From: Cobetia sp. L2A1
GTDB lineage: Bacteria; Pseudomonadota; Gammaproteobacteria; Pseudomonadales; Halomonadaceae
Direction of reading: 5' to 3'
DNA length: 64,000 nucleotides
Assembly: GCF_009796845.1 (NCBI RefSeq)
Contig: NZ_CP047025.1
Location: 3,286,001-3,350,000, forward strand
Positions within the stretch are counted from its first letter, which is position 1; each line of letters opens with the position of its first letter. The notes under the pieces are model-generated. The model made no database searches. It was not told the origin of the DNA and saw nothing but the letters and a program-made list of their open reading frames with translations. This document shows positions 34,893-44,520 of this stretch, piece by piece. A program made the translations under genes and the position numbers.

Positions 34893-35977
34893 GTGGCATC
34901 ACGCGCGAGGTCATCCACCACCTCCGCGATGACCGCCAGCGTATCGCCCAGCGCTACCTGGGCCGGAAAACGCCGCGCCACCAATACACCATCACGTTCA
35001 GCGCGGTACTCCACCGCCGGTTGCCCGGCGCGCCCCAATGGATACACCCGTGCCACGCACTGCCCGACCTCTACCCGCTCGCCGAGGGCAACGCATAATT
35101 CCAACAGGCCTTCATGCTCACTCTGCACATAGCAGCTGGCATCCGGCATATCGATCAACAGCGGCGCCTTGGCATGAGACGCAAGAGCGGCGTTCGTCAG
35201 CTCATCTTCGAGCTGTGCACGGCTACGATTCTTGAGCACACCACTGAAGGCAAGAAAGTTATCGACGCCGCGATCCGCTATCGCCTGACGCTCCGGCGTG
35301 GTCGAGCCCCCACCACCCAGTTCCGTCGTGACGAATATCTTGCCCTGCCGCTCCACTGCGGTGTCGTACAGCGCCTCGGCATCCAGCTCGAACATCATCA
35401 TCGCGGAAGGTGCGCCGAAGGCCAGTGCGCCCGCAAGACTCTCTGCTTCCTGATGGCGGCAATGCTCCACGCCAAGTGAAGCCTCGAGATAGTCGAGACG
35501 ATGCGCAGCAGCGAATGGCAGGATGTCCAGCGTACGGCCACCCGAGTGTAGATCGAGCGCGTAGTCACACTGCGGCACCAGCACGCGAGTGAAGTAGTCA
35601 GCGATCTGTTGCGTCGGGCCGCCCGCCGGGTCACCGGGAAAACTGCGATTGAGGTTGCCGCCATCCAGCGGCGAACAGCGGCGACCAGCCCGTGCGGCTA
35701 ACGCGTTCATGGTTGGCACGATGATGACGCGCCCTTGAATCTCTTCCTGCGTCAGACGCGCCGCCAGCTTGTAAAGCGCAGTGATGCCTTCGTACTCGTC
35801 GCCATGATTGCCGCCGGTCAGCAGTACCGTCGGACCTTCACCGTTGGCGATCACGCTGATCGGGGTCATTACCGCGCCCCAGGCCGAATCATCGGTAGAA
35901 ATCGGCAGTTTGAAGAAGCCATGCCGAACGCCAGCAGCGTTCAGATCAATGGTCAGGCTGACGGGGGATTCGCGCAT
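34889..35977 (-). CDS. doeB: N2-acetyl-L-2,4-diaminobutanoate deacetylase
   Basis: A 362-residue zinc deacylase of the succinylglutamate desuccinylase/aspartoacylase family. The motif GGNHGDEYEG near residue 55 gives two zinc ligands and LDLHSGG gives the third. A beta-rich C-terminal domain ends the protein. In ectoine breakdown it removes acetate from N-alpha-acetyl-diaminobutyrate produced by DoeA. The start has AAGGAGG nearby. It lies 42 bases after doeA and overlaps doeX. Confidence 0.93.
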   Translation of the reverse strand: MRESPVSLTIDLNAAGVRHGFFKLPISTDDSAWGAVMTPISVIANGEGPTVLLTGGNHGDEYEGITALYKLAARLTQEEIQGRVIIVPTMNALAARAGRRCSPLDGGNLNRSFPGDPAGGPTQQIADYFTRVLVPQCDYALDLHSGGRTLDILPFAAAHRLDYLEASLGVEHCRHQEAESLAGALAFGAPSAMMMFELDAEALYDTAVERQGKIFVTTELGGGGSTTPERQAIADRGVDNFLAFSGVLKNRSRAQLEDELTNAALASHAKAPLLIDMPDASCYVQSEHEGLLELCVALGERVEVGQCVARVYPLGRAGQPAVEYRAERDGVLVARRFPAQVALGDTLAVIAEVVDDLARDAT

Positions 35978-36019
35978 ACAAGGCCTCCTTGGCCGGACGG
36001 ACTGCTCACTCTACAGACA

Positions 36020-37330
36020 CTACTTCACAAATAACTGACGCGGCACATGACATAGCGGTTCAGCGCCGTTTTCCGTAATCAGGATCGACTCGGTGATTTC
36101 CAGCCCCCAGTCATCCATCCACATGCCGGGCATGAAGTGGAAGGTCATGCCGGGTTCCAGCACTGTTTCGTCACTCGGACGAAGACTCATGGTGCGCTCC
36201 CCCCAGTCGGGCGGATAGCTCAGACCGATGGGGTAACCGCAGCGAGCACCACCACGGTCGAAACCGTATTTATCCATCGCTGCGCCTAGTGCCAGCGCGA
36301 TGTCACAACACCGGTTGCCAGGCTTTGCAACGGCCAGACCGCGCTCGATGCCTTCCAGCAGGGCCGACTCACCTCGCACGAAGTCACGCGGCGGACGCCC
36401 CAGAAAGACCGTGCGCGAGAGCGGTGCGTGATAGCGCTTGTAGCAGCCAGCGATCTCGAAGAAGGTGCCCTCGCCCTTGCGAAACGGCGTGTCGTCCCAC
36501 GTCAGGTGAGGCGCTGCGGCATCACTGCCGGTGGGCAGCAAGGGCACTATTGCGGGATAGTCTCCGCCAAGAACCTCACCATTGGGCCCAACGACACCCT
36601 CGACACCGACGCGATAGATCTCCGCCACCAGTGCACTCTTGGGCAAGCCCGGTTCAATCAGATCCAGAATGCAAGAATGCATCCGCTCAACGATACGCCC
36701 TGCCACTCGCATGTAAGCGATTTCCTGCTCCGACTTTATCGCCCGGCACCAGTTGACCAGCGAATTGGCATCCACCAACCGTGCGTGTGGCAACTCCTTG
36801 ACCAGCGACAGGTGCGCACGCGCCGAGTAGTAGTAGTTGTCGAGCTCTACGCCAATCACGCCATCGTGCCAGCCACGCTGGGGAAGGATGGACTGGGCAA
36901 GAAACTCCATCGGGTGCATGTCCGGATTCTGCACGTAGTAATCCGGATACCACTGGATGTTGTCTTCCGCCATCCAGCAGGTACGCAGCGCACCATTACC
37001 ATCCTGGCGACGCCCGTACCATACCGGCTCACCAGCAAGGGCAAGTAGCACACATTGATGCACATAGAAGGACCAGCCGTCATAGCCGGTCAGCCAGGCC
37101 ATGTTGGACGGATCAGAAATCACCAGCACATCGAGTCCGGCACGTGCCATGGCCTCGCGAACACGCTGGATTCGGGCACGATATTCACCAATGGCGAAGG
37201 CTTGGCGCCCAGCAGACAGCGCACGCGGTGTCCAACCCTCAGGATCAGCCTGTGCCTCACTGGCCGGCAGCGTATTGAGCCCAGCGAAGGGAGGCTGGAT
37301 AACGTGCGAATGGGACGGGAATTGACTCAT
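36020..37330 (-). CDS. doeA: Ectoine hydrolase
   Basis: A 436-residue enzyme of the M24 creatinase/prolidase superfamily that opens the ectoine ring to acetyl-diaminobutyrate. The N-terminal creatinase-like half has ISDPSNMAWLTGYDGWSFYV. The C-terminal pita-bread half carries GYPIGLSYPPDWGER and FHFMPGMWMDDWGLEITES. I chose the ATG (MSQFPSHSH) with AGGAG eight bases upstream; an upstream reading adds 44 Cys-rich residues unlike the family. It is the first gene of doeABX. Confidence 0.94.
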   Translation of the reverse strand: MSQFPSHSHVIQPPFAGLNTLPASEAQADPEGWTPRALSAGRQAFAIGEYRARIQRVREAMARAGLDVLVISDPSNMAWLTGYDGWSFYVHQCVLLALAGEPVWYGRRQDGNGALRTCWMAEDNIQWYPDYYVQNPDMHPMEFLAQSILPQRGWHDGVIGVELDNYYYSARAHLSLVKELPHARLVDANSLVNWCRAIKSEQEIAYMRVAGRIVERMHSCILDLIEPGLPKSALVAEIYRVGVEGVVGPNGEVLGGDYPAIVPLLPTGSDAAAPHLTWDDTPFRKGEGTFFEIAGCYKRYHAPLSRTVFLGRPPRDFVRGESALLEGIERGLAVAKPGNRCCDIALALGAAMDKYGFDRGGARCGYPIGLSYPPDWGERTMSLRPSDETVLEPGMTFHFMPGMWMDDWGLEITESILITENGAEPLCHVPRQLFVK

Positions 37331-37708
37331 GCAGCGCTCCTGTTCAATCAGGCCTAGAGACAAGCAGCACGTTGGGGCGGAGCAATACGCTCTGCGCTGA
37401 TCGTCAGCACAGGCGGCATATATGCGTACATCCGAATTCCCCTCTTGATTCGAGTCTGTCACTCTGCCGACAGCGGGTCAAAATCTTGCCATGGCGGGCC
37501 AAGGCCCACTCTGGCACTTTCACCTTTCGTCGCAGCCCTTGCAAGACCCAGCCTCATCTTGGGTCGTTTTCGGGCAAGAGACGCGTCTCGCGCGTGTCAT
37601 TGTCCGCGCATTGGCGAATGTCCTTGCGTGGACATCCCTGCCCATATCACGCGCTGTCTACCACGCGCGATATCTATCACACACGTCATCCACACGAAGG
37701 AGAACCGT
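37331..37708. promoter_or_regulatory. Divergent doeA / ghrA control region
   Basis: About 380 bases between two divergent genes. It contains a 13-base dyad GCTGA-tcg-TCAGC at 37396-37408 and a 10-base palindrome GCATATATGC at 37416-37425, both closer to doeA. Either could be a DoeX site or overlap the doeA promoter. No gene is visible. Confidence 0.45.
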
Positions 37709-38656
37709 ATGCGCATACTCGTCCATACCGAAGGTGCTGAACGCTGGTGCGAGGCACTACGCCAACGCCTGAACGATGAGAGCCTCGAGATATTCGTCGA
37801 TGATGGCGAGCGTCTTGGCGACATTCTGGTGGTGTGGGCGCCTCCCGCTGAGCTGTTCGAGCGCCATGTAGGCCATGACGTGAAGGTGATTCTGAATCTG
37901 GGTGCCGGCGTGGACAGTCTGCTACAGAATCCGGCTCTACCGAACGACGTGCCGGTGATCAAGTTACGAGATGCGGGGATGGCCAGCCACATGCTCGATT
38001 ACGTGCGTTACGGCTTGCTGCATTTCCGCCGCGACTTCGATCGCTATGCCGGGCAGCAGCGTGCTGGCGAATGGGCCCCGCATCGCGTGGTCCGCGCGGC
38101 TCACTATCCCGTGATCGTGCTGGGCCTGGGGGCCATTGGCGCGCAGATCGCCGAAGGGCTGGCCGCAGATGGCTATCCGGTTCACGGGTTCAGTCGCAGT
38201 GCTCACACGCTGGCCGGCGTTACCTGCCACCACGAGCAAGGCGATGAGGGTCGCACGCTGCAGGAAGTCCTGCGTGACAAGTCTCTGGGCCTCAAGGCGG
38301 TGATCAATCTGTTGCCCAATACCGAGGCCACCCGCGACGTGCTGAATGCGGAAGTCTTCGCTGCGCTGGCAGAGGATGCGGTACTGATCAATCCGGGTCG
38401 CGGCAGCAGCGTGGTCGAGGCCGATCTGGTCGCGGCGCTGGATGCCGGTACCTTGCGCGGGGCTTTGCTGGACGTCTTCCAGCATGAGCCACTGGCCGCC
38501 GACAGCCCGCTATGGCAGCAATCCCGCGTGATCATCACACCGCATGCGGCAGCTCCGACCCCGATGTCCGGTGCGGCGGACCAGCTGGTCGACAATATCC
38601 AGCGCGTGCAACGCGGCGAAACACTCACGGGCGTCAGCCGCGAACATGGCTATTAA
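37709..38656 (+). CDS. ghrA: Glyoxylate/hydroxypyruvate reductase A
   Basis: A 315-residue D-2-hydroxyacid dehydrogenase, nearly the length of E. coli GhrA (312). The NAD(P) motif is VLGLGAIGAQIAEGL; INPGRGSSVVEADL and LDVFQHEPLAADSPLW are the usual catalytic-domain blocks, and the catalytic His is in ITPHAAAPT. It reduces glyoxylate and hydroxypyruvate, or a related 2-oxo acid. AAGGAG lies seven bases before the ATG. It is divergent from doeA, so a role linked to ectoine metabolism is possible but unproven. Confidence 0.85.
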   Translation: MRILVHTEGAERWCEALRQRLNDESLEIFVDDGERLGDILVVWAPPAELFERHVGHDVKVILNLGAGVDSLLQNPALPNDVPVIKLRDAGMASHMLDYVRYGLLHFRRDFDRYAGQQRAGEWAPHRVVRAAHYPVIVLGLGAIGAQIAEGLAADGYPVHGFSRSAHTLAGVTCHHEQGDEGRTLQEVLRDKSLGLKAVINLLPNTEATRDVLNAEVFAALAEDAVLINPGRGSSVVEADLVAALDAGTLRGALLDVFQHEPLAADSPLWQQSRVIITPHAAAPTPMSGAADQLVDNIQRVQRGETLTGVSREHGY

Positions 38657-38690
38657 AGCCAGTAACGGATAAGCAAGTGACAGCGGTGAG

Positions 38691-39158
38691 TTAGATCGGT
38701 AGTGCCGTCGTCGACTTGATGCACTCCATTGCGAAGCGTGCCGAGACATCGCTCAAGCCTTCGATGGCATTCACAAGCTGCTTGTAAACACGGTCGTAGG
38801 CATTCATGTCTGCGACCTGCACCTTGAGCAGGTAATCGTAGTCGCCGGCCATGCGATAGAACTCCGTGACTTCCTCGAAGCTTTCGATGATGGCCACGAA
38901 ACGCTCGAACCAGTCTCGTGAGTGATCGCATGTCTTGAGCTGCACAAAGGCCGTCAACCCGAGACCGACACGCTCAGCGTCCAGCAATGCCACCCGCGCG
39001 GTAATCACGCCACACTCCTCCAGCCGCTTGAGGCGCTTCCAGCACGGCGAGGTGGTCAGGTGCACTGCCTCTGCCAGTGCCGCCAACGACAGGCTGGCAT
39101 CACGCTGCAGCAATCTCAGCAAGGTGCGGTCAGTAGCATCGAGCAATATTTTCTCCAC
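38691..39158 (-). CDS. decR: DecR-type Lrp/AsnC regulator
   Basis: A 155-residue Lrp-family regulator very similar to E. coli DecR (YbaO): [39 protein letters not shown] and [17 protein letters not shown] all align. DecR senses cysteine and activates a cysteine desulfhydrase. The start is GTG with AGGAGGA just upstream; a longer reading has 40 unlikely residues. It is divergent from a cysteine-synthase-fold enzyme, which is probably its target. Confidence 0.88.
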   Translation of the reverse strand: MEKILLDATDRTLLRLLQRDASLSLAALAEAVHLTTSPCWKRLKRLEECGVITARVALLDAERVGLGLTAFVQLKTCDHSRDWFERFVAIIESFEEVTEFYRMAGDYDYLLKVQVADMNAYDRVYKQLVNAIEGLSDVSARFAMECIKSTTALPI

Positions 39159-39278
39159 AATGTCCTCCTCGCAATTAACTATTGCTTTAAAAAATGGCCT
39201 ACGCCATGAGAACTGGCAAGTTTTGCTTTGACTCTCGCCGTACCATTGAAGCTCCCTTTTGCGAATGGATGCGCTCAA

Positions 39279-40448
39279 ATGACGTCACTTGTGACTCCTC
39301 CTGTCTGTTACCCGCCGTCATTGCGTTCACCATCGATCGATCGTGCTGCCCAGATATCACAACGCGCCTGGCAACAACACAGCCTGATGACATTGGCCGC
39401 CCTCAAGGCAGCCACGCCGCAGACACCGCTGAGAGCATTCACTCTACCGGGCTTCGCTGAGGCTCACGTATTGATCAAGGACGAGCGCGCCCACGCCAGT
39501 GGCTCGCTCAAACATCGTCTGGCCATGTCACTGTTCGAGCAGGCTTTGGTCGAGGGTTGGCTGACACATGGACGACCCGTGATCGAGGCCTCATCGGGCT
39601 CGACTGCAGTCTCGGAGGCCTGGTTGGCACGCCAGCTGGGACTTGAATTCATTGCCGTGGTGCCAGCAGCCACCGCACCCGACAAGCTGGCAGCGATTCG
39701 TGCAGAAAAGGGGCAAGTCGTGAAGGTCAGTGATGCCGCACGACTATGTCAGCACGCGCAACAGCTGGCTGACGACAGCGGCGGCCACTTCATCAATCAG
39801 TTCCGACACGCTGCCACCGCCAGCGATTGGCGAAGCGTCAGCAGCCTACCCGGGGAGTGCTTGCGGCAGATCGCCGTGCAAGGCCTGCCGCCACTGGAAG
39901 CTGTATTGCTGGGTGCCGGTACTGGTGGTAGCGCCACAACCTTCGCGCGCCATCTACGCCTCAAGGGCGAACGTGCCAAGGTCATCGGTGTCGATCCGGA
40001 ACACTCTGTCTACGTAGACTGCTGGCAGCATTTCCAGACTCATGGCATACGCCAGACCGCGCTGACGCCACCCTGTGCCAGCAACCCCATCGAAGGCATC
40101 GGACGGCCCTGCGTGCTGGAAGCCTTCCGCCCAGAGGACTTCGATGACTATCTCCCTATCGAAGACAGCCGCAGTCAGGCGGCAGCACTGTGGCTAGCGG
40201 AGTATGCCGAACGTACCGGACAAGAGGAGCTGGCGGTCGGGCCATCCACCGGCACCGCACTCGCCGGATTACTGCAGACACTAGAGACACGTCGAGCACG
40301 CGGTGAATCCTTCCGCGGCAGCTGGTTGATATTGGCCTGCGATTCCGCCAGCCGCTATGCCTCGACATTTGGCTGCCAGACATGGCGCGAACATCATCAA
40401 TCGCGACTGGCACCTCACATGTGCTGGTTGGAGCGTGTCGTTTGCTGA
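39279..40448 (+). CDS. Cysteine synthase-fold PLP enzyme, probable cysteine desulfhydrase
   Basis: A 389-residue fold-type II PLP protein. The PLP lysine is Lys78 in SGSLKHRLA, the substrate loop is [13 protein letters not shown], and the phosphate cup is [10 protein letters not shown]. Compared with CysK/CysM it has an N-terminal extension of about 30 residues. Being divergent from a DecR-type activator suggests it degrades cysteine to H2S, ammonia and pyruvate, like the CcdA-type desulfhydrases, instead of making cysteine. A TTG 51 bases upstream is an alternative start. The fold is certain, the direction of reaction is inferred. Confidence 0.78.
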   Translation: MTSLVTPPVCYPPSLRSPSIDRAAQISQRAWQQHSLMTLAALKAATPQTPLRAFTLPGFAEAHVLIKDERAHASGSLKHRLAMSLFEQALVEGWLTHGRPVIEASSGSTAVSEAWLARQLGLEFIAVVPAATAPDKLAAIRAEKGQVVKVSDAARLCQHAQQLADDSGGHFINQFRHAATASDWRSVSSLPGECLRQIAVQGLPPLEAVLLGAGTGGSATTFARHLRLKGERAKVIGVDPEHSVYVDCWQHFQTHGIRQTALTPPCASNPIEGIGRPCVLEAFRPEDFDDYLPIEDSRSQAAALWLAEYAERTGQEELAVGPSTGTALAGLLQTLETRRARGESFRGSWLILACDSASRYASTFGCQTWREHHQSRLAPHMCWLERVVC

Positions 40449-40508
40449 CATCACTGGCTGCAATAGCCATCGTTCAATAGAGGCCCGTGGCAAGTCACAC
40501 CCCAAAAC

Positions 40509-40540
40509 GACAACACCCCGCCAAAAGGCAGGGTGTTGTC
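40509..40540 (-). terminator. Terminator of the DJ-1/PfpI gene
   Basis: GACAACACCC pairs with GGGTGTTGTC, with an inner GCC-aaaa-GGC. On the reverse strand the stem is followed by GTTTT. Confidence 0.7.
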
Positions 40541-40585
40541 TCATCAGCACTGAGTCATGCCTTCAGCGCTGTGTCATGTCGTCCC

Positions 40586-41146
40586 TCACACCAGCAGCGC
40601 ATTGAACTGACGCAGCCATTCAGGATGCGCCGGCCATGCCGGGGCAGTGACCAGCTTGCCAGAGGTCACCGCATCGGTGACATCAAGCGACACGAACTCG
40701 CCACCCGCCAATGTGACTTCCGGCGCGCAGGCCGGATAGGCGCTGACGCGATACCCTGCCAGTGACATCGCCGCGGCCAATAGCTGCGGACCATGACAAA
40801 CTGCCGCGATCGGCTTGTCAGCGTCGACGAAATGACGCACCAGTGTCAGCACCCGTTCATCCAGACGCAGATACTCTGGGGCACGCCCGCCGGGAATCAG
40901 CAGCGCGTCATAGCTGGTGACATCGATGTCAGCGAAGCTGGCATTGAGTGCGAAGTTGTGGCCCGGCTTCTCGGTATAGGTCTGATCGCCCTCGAAATCG
41001 TGAATCGCCGTCTTGACGATATCGCCTTCGCGTTTGTCCGGGCACACCACATCTACACGGTGCCCCATCGCCTGCAGTGCCTGGAAAGGCACCATCAGCT
41101 CATAATCCTCTACAAAGTCTCCGGCAATGATGACAATGCTGGCCAT
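40586..41146 (-). CDS. DJ-1/PfpI family protein
   Basis: A 186-residue protein of the DJ-1/PfpI superfamily. The nucleophile elbow [13 protein letters not shown] places the reactive Cys at residue 117, with Glu16 in FVEDYE likely supporting it. Relatives include YhbO/PfpI-type proteins linked to stress tolerance and repair of glycated molecules; that activity remains debated. It is longer than YhbO by about 14 residues. Cytosolic, monocistronic. Confidence 0.85.
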   Translation of the reverse strand: MASIVIIAGDFVEDYELMVPFQALQAMGHRVDVVCPDKREGDIVKTAIHDFEGDQTYTEKPGHNFALNASFADIDVTSYDALLIPGGRAPEYLRLDERVLTLVRHFVDADKPIAAVCHGPQLLAAAMSLAGYRVSAYPACAPEVTLAGGEFVSLDVTDAVTSGKLVTAPAWPAHPEWLRQFNALLV

Positions 41147-41422
41147 GATGATCTCCTGATTAATCTAGCGGGGGAGTGGAGCACTACGCGGTGCGTGAAG
41201 AAGATGCGCAGCTCCGGGAAATAAGTGCAGGTCACGAACAAGGCGTCTACAGAGTACCTGCCCATTGCGCATGAGCAAGCGCTGAAATACCGTCTTGACG
41301 CAAAGAGAGAAGCTACCAGGGAACCTTGCGCGGTTTCTTGCTTCCAAATCAGTACCCTTCTCCCTCATGACACCCCATTCATACTGCTGGTCACGGTTTG
41401 ACCACCGGTCACAGGAGTTACC

Positions 41423-42205
41423 ATGCTTGCGAACTCTCCTGTCTTGCCTTGCTGGACCCGACTGCGCCGCCCCGTCAGCCTCAAAGGCCTCAGCAGAGGC
41501 TGGCTGGCCGCACTGGCGTTGATGGCGGGCGTTGCCCATGCCGACGACAGCACTCTCACGTCGACACTCATGCCCCCCGTCACCTTTACCGCGCAATATA
41601 CGCTTGCGCTCGATGGTTGGCCCGACGTGCCGATCACCCAGCGTGTCAGCCAGAGCGGTGAGCTATTCATTGCCAGCATGGAGGCCTCTATCAAGGTCGC
41701 CAGTGGCTATGAGCAAGGCCGCTTCACTCTCGATGGCGACACGCTCATGCCAGCAGGTTATCGCTCAGGCTATCGCTTGGCCGGCATCGGCAAGGACTAC
41801 ACACGTGAAGCACCGAGCAAACAAGACGCGGTATTACCAGATCGCCAGACGTTACTGGTCATCCTCAGTCAGCAAACGGATGCGCAATGGGCACAGGGAA
41901 AGTGTACGGCTGCCGTGCCCTGCTCTCTCGACTATCTGGATCACAAGGGACGTACACGCACACTGATGTACGAAATTCAGGGCGAGGAATCACTGCAGGC
42001 CGCGGAACAGACCTTCCGCACGCTGCGCATTGATGCCTGGCGCAAGCATCGTGATCAAAAGCACTATCGGATCTGGCTGGCGCCACGCTGGCCGGGCCTG
42101 ATGGTAGCGCTCGATTATCTCGACTACGAAGACAACGCACCCGGAGAAGACCCCGAGGTGTCCGCCCATCTGGTACTTGATCAACTCAGCAGTTCACGCC
42201 GCTGA
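41423..42205 (+). CDS. DUF3108 periplasmic protein
   Basis: A 260-residue exported protein. After an Arg-rich start, a hydrophobic segment (GWLAALALMAGVAHADD) forms a signal peptide with cleavage near AHA, about residue 40. The mature part is beta-rich (FTAQYTLALDGWPDVPI, YEQGRFTLDGDTLMP, HYRIWLAP) and matches the DUF3108 pattern of lipocalin-like outer-envelope proteins. Function unknown. CAGGAG precedes the ATG. Confidence 0.78.
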   Translation: MLANSPVLPCWTRLRRPVSLKGLSRGWLAALALMAGVAHADDSTLTSTLMPPVTFTAQYTLALDGWPDVPITQRVSQSGELFIASMEASIKVASGYEQGRFTLDGDTLMPAGYRSGYRLAGIGKDYTREAPSKQDAVLPDRQTLLVILSQQTDAQWAQGKCTAAVPCSLDYLDHKGRTRTLMYEIQGEESLQAAEQTFRTLRIDAWRKHRDQKHYRIWLAPRWPGLMVALDYLDYEDNAPGEDPEVSAHLVLDQLSSSRR

Positions 42206-42381
42206 TCCAGCAGAGCGTTCGACCATCAGTGGCGCTAATCTGCCATCAGCAAGTCTTCTATCAAAAGCTGATGACAGGATTATCTCCTTCCTTCGGCAAC
42301 CGCTATAGTGGACCCTCCTGCGGCCAATACCGCTCATCGATGTCTTGTGGTCCACTGGGCCAGCCTTACCAAGGAAGGGTC

Positions 42382-43308
42382 ATGCTTTCGGGTCTTGTCT
42401 TTATTCTGCTGCCACTGATTCTCGGCTACCTGGTTCATGTCGAGCAGCCCTCACGGCTGGCAGTGGTCAATCACACCGTCAATGCCTCGATCTACGTCAT
42501 CCTGTTCTTGATGGGCATGGGGCTGGCAGCACTCGAGCAGCTCGGCGCCGGCATGGCGGCCATGAGTAGCCAGGCACTGATCCTGTTTGCCATCATCACG
42601 CCGCTAAATCTGCTGGCGCTGTGGTGGCTTTCAAAGCGCAGCTCGCTACGCGCAGACCCTTCCCGGGTGGTTGAGGGCGCACCGATGACGCGGTGGCAGG
42701 CACTGTCTGGCTCACTGACGCTCGCCGTGGTTGTGGCGCTGGGGGTCGGTGGCGGCGTATTACTGGGCATGATGGACGTGCAACTCGATACCGATACCCT
42801 CGCCGAGTGGGCGCTTTATGTCCTGCTGGCGCTGATCGGCTGCCAACTTAGAAGCTCCGGCATGAGCCTGCGCCAGATTCTGCTCAATCGTCATGGCCTG
42901 TTTATCGCGCTGACAGTGATGGTCAGCTCGCTTGTGGGGGGGGCCCTTGCAGCACCGCTGCTTGAAATCGACTGGAACCAAGGCATGGCCATGTCTGCCG
43001 GTTTTGGCTGGTATTCGCTGTCAGGGATTCTGGTCGGCGACCAGCTCGGCCCGATTCTGGGCGGTGCGACCTTCTTCAATGATCTCGGCCGTGAACTGCT
43101 CGCCTTTCTGCTGATCCCGCTGACCATCCAGCGCTTCACACCGTTGGCCATCGGTTTTGGCGGGGCTACCTCGATGGATTTCACCCTACCAGTGATTCAG
43201 CAGACTGGCGGCGTAAGCTGTGTGCCCGTCGCCGTAGTGTCGGGCTTCCTGCTATCACTTGCCTCACCGCCCATGATCATCTTCCTGCTATCGCTCAGCC
43301 ATATCTGA
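42382..43308 (+). CDS. lysO: L-lysine exporter LysO
   Basis: A 308-residue inner-membrane protein collinear with E. coli LysO (YbjE, 299 residues), which exports lysine. Eight or so hydrophobic segments are seen. Key matches are MLSGLVFILLPLILGYL at the start, MSAGFGWYSLSGILVGD, FFNDLGRELLAFLLIP and GATSMDFTLPVIQQTGG. I chose the ATG preceded by AAGGAAGGG; a longer reading has 51 extra, unrelated residues. Confidence 0.92.
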   Translation: MLSGLVFILLPLILGYLVHVEQPSRLAVVNHTVNASIYVILFLMGMGLAALEQLGAGMAAMSSQALILFAIITPLNLLALWWLSKRSSLRADPSRVVEGAPMTRWQALSGSLTLAVVVALGVGGGVLLGMMDVQLDTDTLAEWALYVLLALIGCQLRSSGMSLRQILLNRHGLFIALTVMVSSLVGGALAAPLLEIDWNQGMAMSAGFGWYSLSGILVGDQLGPILGGATFFNDLGRELLAFLLIPLTIQRFTPLAIGFGGATSMDFTLPVIQQTGGVSCVPVAVVSGFLLSLASPPMIIFLLSLSHI

Positions 43309-43432
43309 ATCACGAGGCATAGCTGCGCACGACAATAGCGAGCCACCAGCCTGCTACCGGCCCCCAAGCGAAGATTGGCAGTTGCACGATGGGCCATCAG
43401 CTTGCTCATGAGGGCCATAAGCGGTAACACTC

Positions 43433-44494
43433 GTGCCATCTTTCTCAGCCGCTCAAAAGAACATGCCGCCTTTGACGACCAAATCGCCCCGCCTCAAACG
43501 CGTGACACTCGCCGACATTGCCGCCCGTCTCGGCGTGACCAAGGTCACGGTGTCACGTGCCCTCAATCAACCCGAGAAAGTCTCCGATGCCATGCGCGAG
43601 CGAGTCCGCGAATGTGCCCATGAATTGGGCTACATGCCCAACCGACAGGCCGGCAGCCTTGCCAGCGGTCGTTCACACCTGATCGCATTACTGATTCCCT
43701 CGTTGTCCAATGCCGTCTTTTCAGAGCTGCATCGTGGATTGGCAGCTCCGTTGGCAGCACGCGGATATCAGCTGTTGATTGGCCACACCGGCTATTCGAT
43801 GGCGGAAGAAGAACGCCTGATCGAAACCTGGCTATCATTCGGCGTTGATGGGTTGGTGCTCTGCGGCAGTCGCCATAGTGATCGCGCCCGCGAGATGATT
43901 ATCCGCGCGGGCTGCGCTGTCGTGGAATGCATGGAGAAGCGCGAGACACCGATCGACATGGCGGTAGGGCTCGATCAACACGCCGCCGGCCGCGCCATGA
44001 CGGATGCAATGATCACGCGCGGGCACCAGCGTATCGGCTTGATGGCAGCACGCATGGATCAGCGTGTCGAACAGCGCCTGGCCGGCTGGCGATCAGCGCT
44101 TGAGGCAGCCGGCCTCTCTCAGGAGTGCCTGATGACGACGACGGCGCCTTCGAGTGTCCAGCTGGGCAGCGAACTACTGATCGAGATGCTCCAGCGCTGG
44201 CCAGCGCTGGACGCCATCTTCTGCTGCAACGATGACTTGGCAGCCGGTGCACTGTTCGAATGCCAGCGCCGCGATATCGCCGTACCTGCCGATATCGCGC
44301 TGGCGGGCTTCAATGGGCTGGAAATGACACGTAGCACCTGCCCGCCGTTGGCAAGCGTGGTGACACCGCGGCGAGATATCGGCACCCGCGCTGCCGCACT
44401 AATGTTGGCTCGCCTTGATGGCGAGACAGAGGCTACGCCCAGTGGACACTGGGAAGATCTCGGCTTCAGCCTGCAGCTCGGCGGTAGCCTCTAG
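43433..44494 (+). CDS. gntR: Gluconate utilisation repressor GntR (LacI family)
   Basis: A 353-residue LacI-type repressor. The helix-turn-helix (TLADIAARLGVTKVTVSRALN) is followed by a sugar-binding domain collinear with E. coli GntR, for example FCCNDDLAAGALFECQRRDI. It should repress gntK and gntT until gluconate binds. I kept the GTG start; an ATG ten codons in is possible. A GGTAAC half-site at 43423-43428, ten bases upstream, may allow autoregulation. It converges with gntK. Confidence 0.92.
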   Translation: MPSFSAAQKNMPPLTTKSPRLKRVTLADIAARLGVTKVTVSRALNQPEKVSDAMRERVRECAHELGYMPNRQAGSLASGRSHLIALLIPSLSNAVFSELHRGLAAPLAARGYQLLIGHTGYSMAEEERLIETWLSFGVDGLVLCGSRHSDRAREMIIRAGCAVVECMEKRETPIDMAVGLDQHAAGRAMTDAMITRGHQRIGLMAARMDQRVEQRLAGWRSALEAAGLSQECLMTTTAPSSVQLGSELLIEMLQRWPALDAIFCCNDDLAAGALFECQRRDIAVPADIALAGFNGLEMTRSTCPPLASVVTPRRDIGTRAAALMLARLDGETEATPSGHWEDLGFSLQLGGSL

Positions 44495-44520
44495 CATGAT
44501 CCCATCTTCCATTCCGTGCC

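Noticed and set aside
42206..42381. A lysine riboswitch before lysO
   Set aside because: The leader is short and I cannot find the conserved lysine-riboswitch core.
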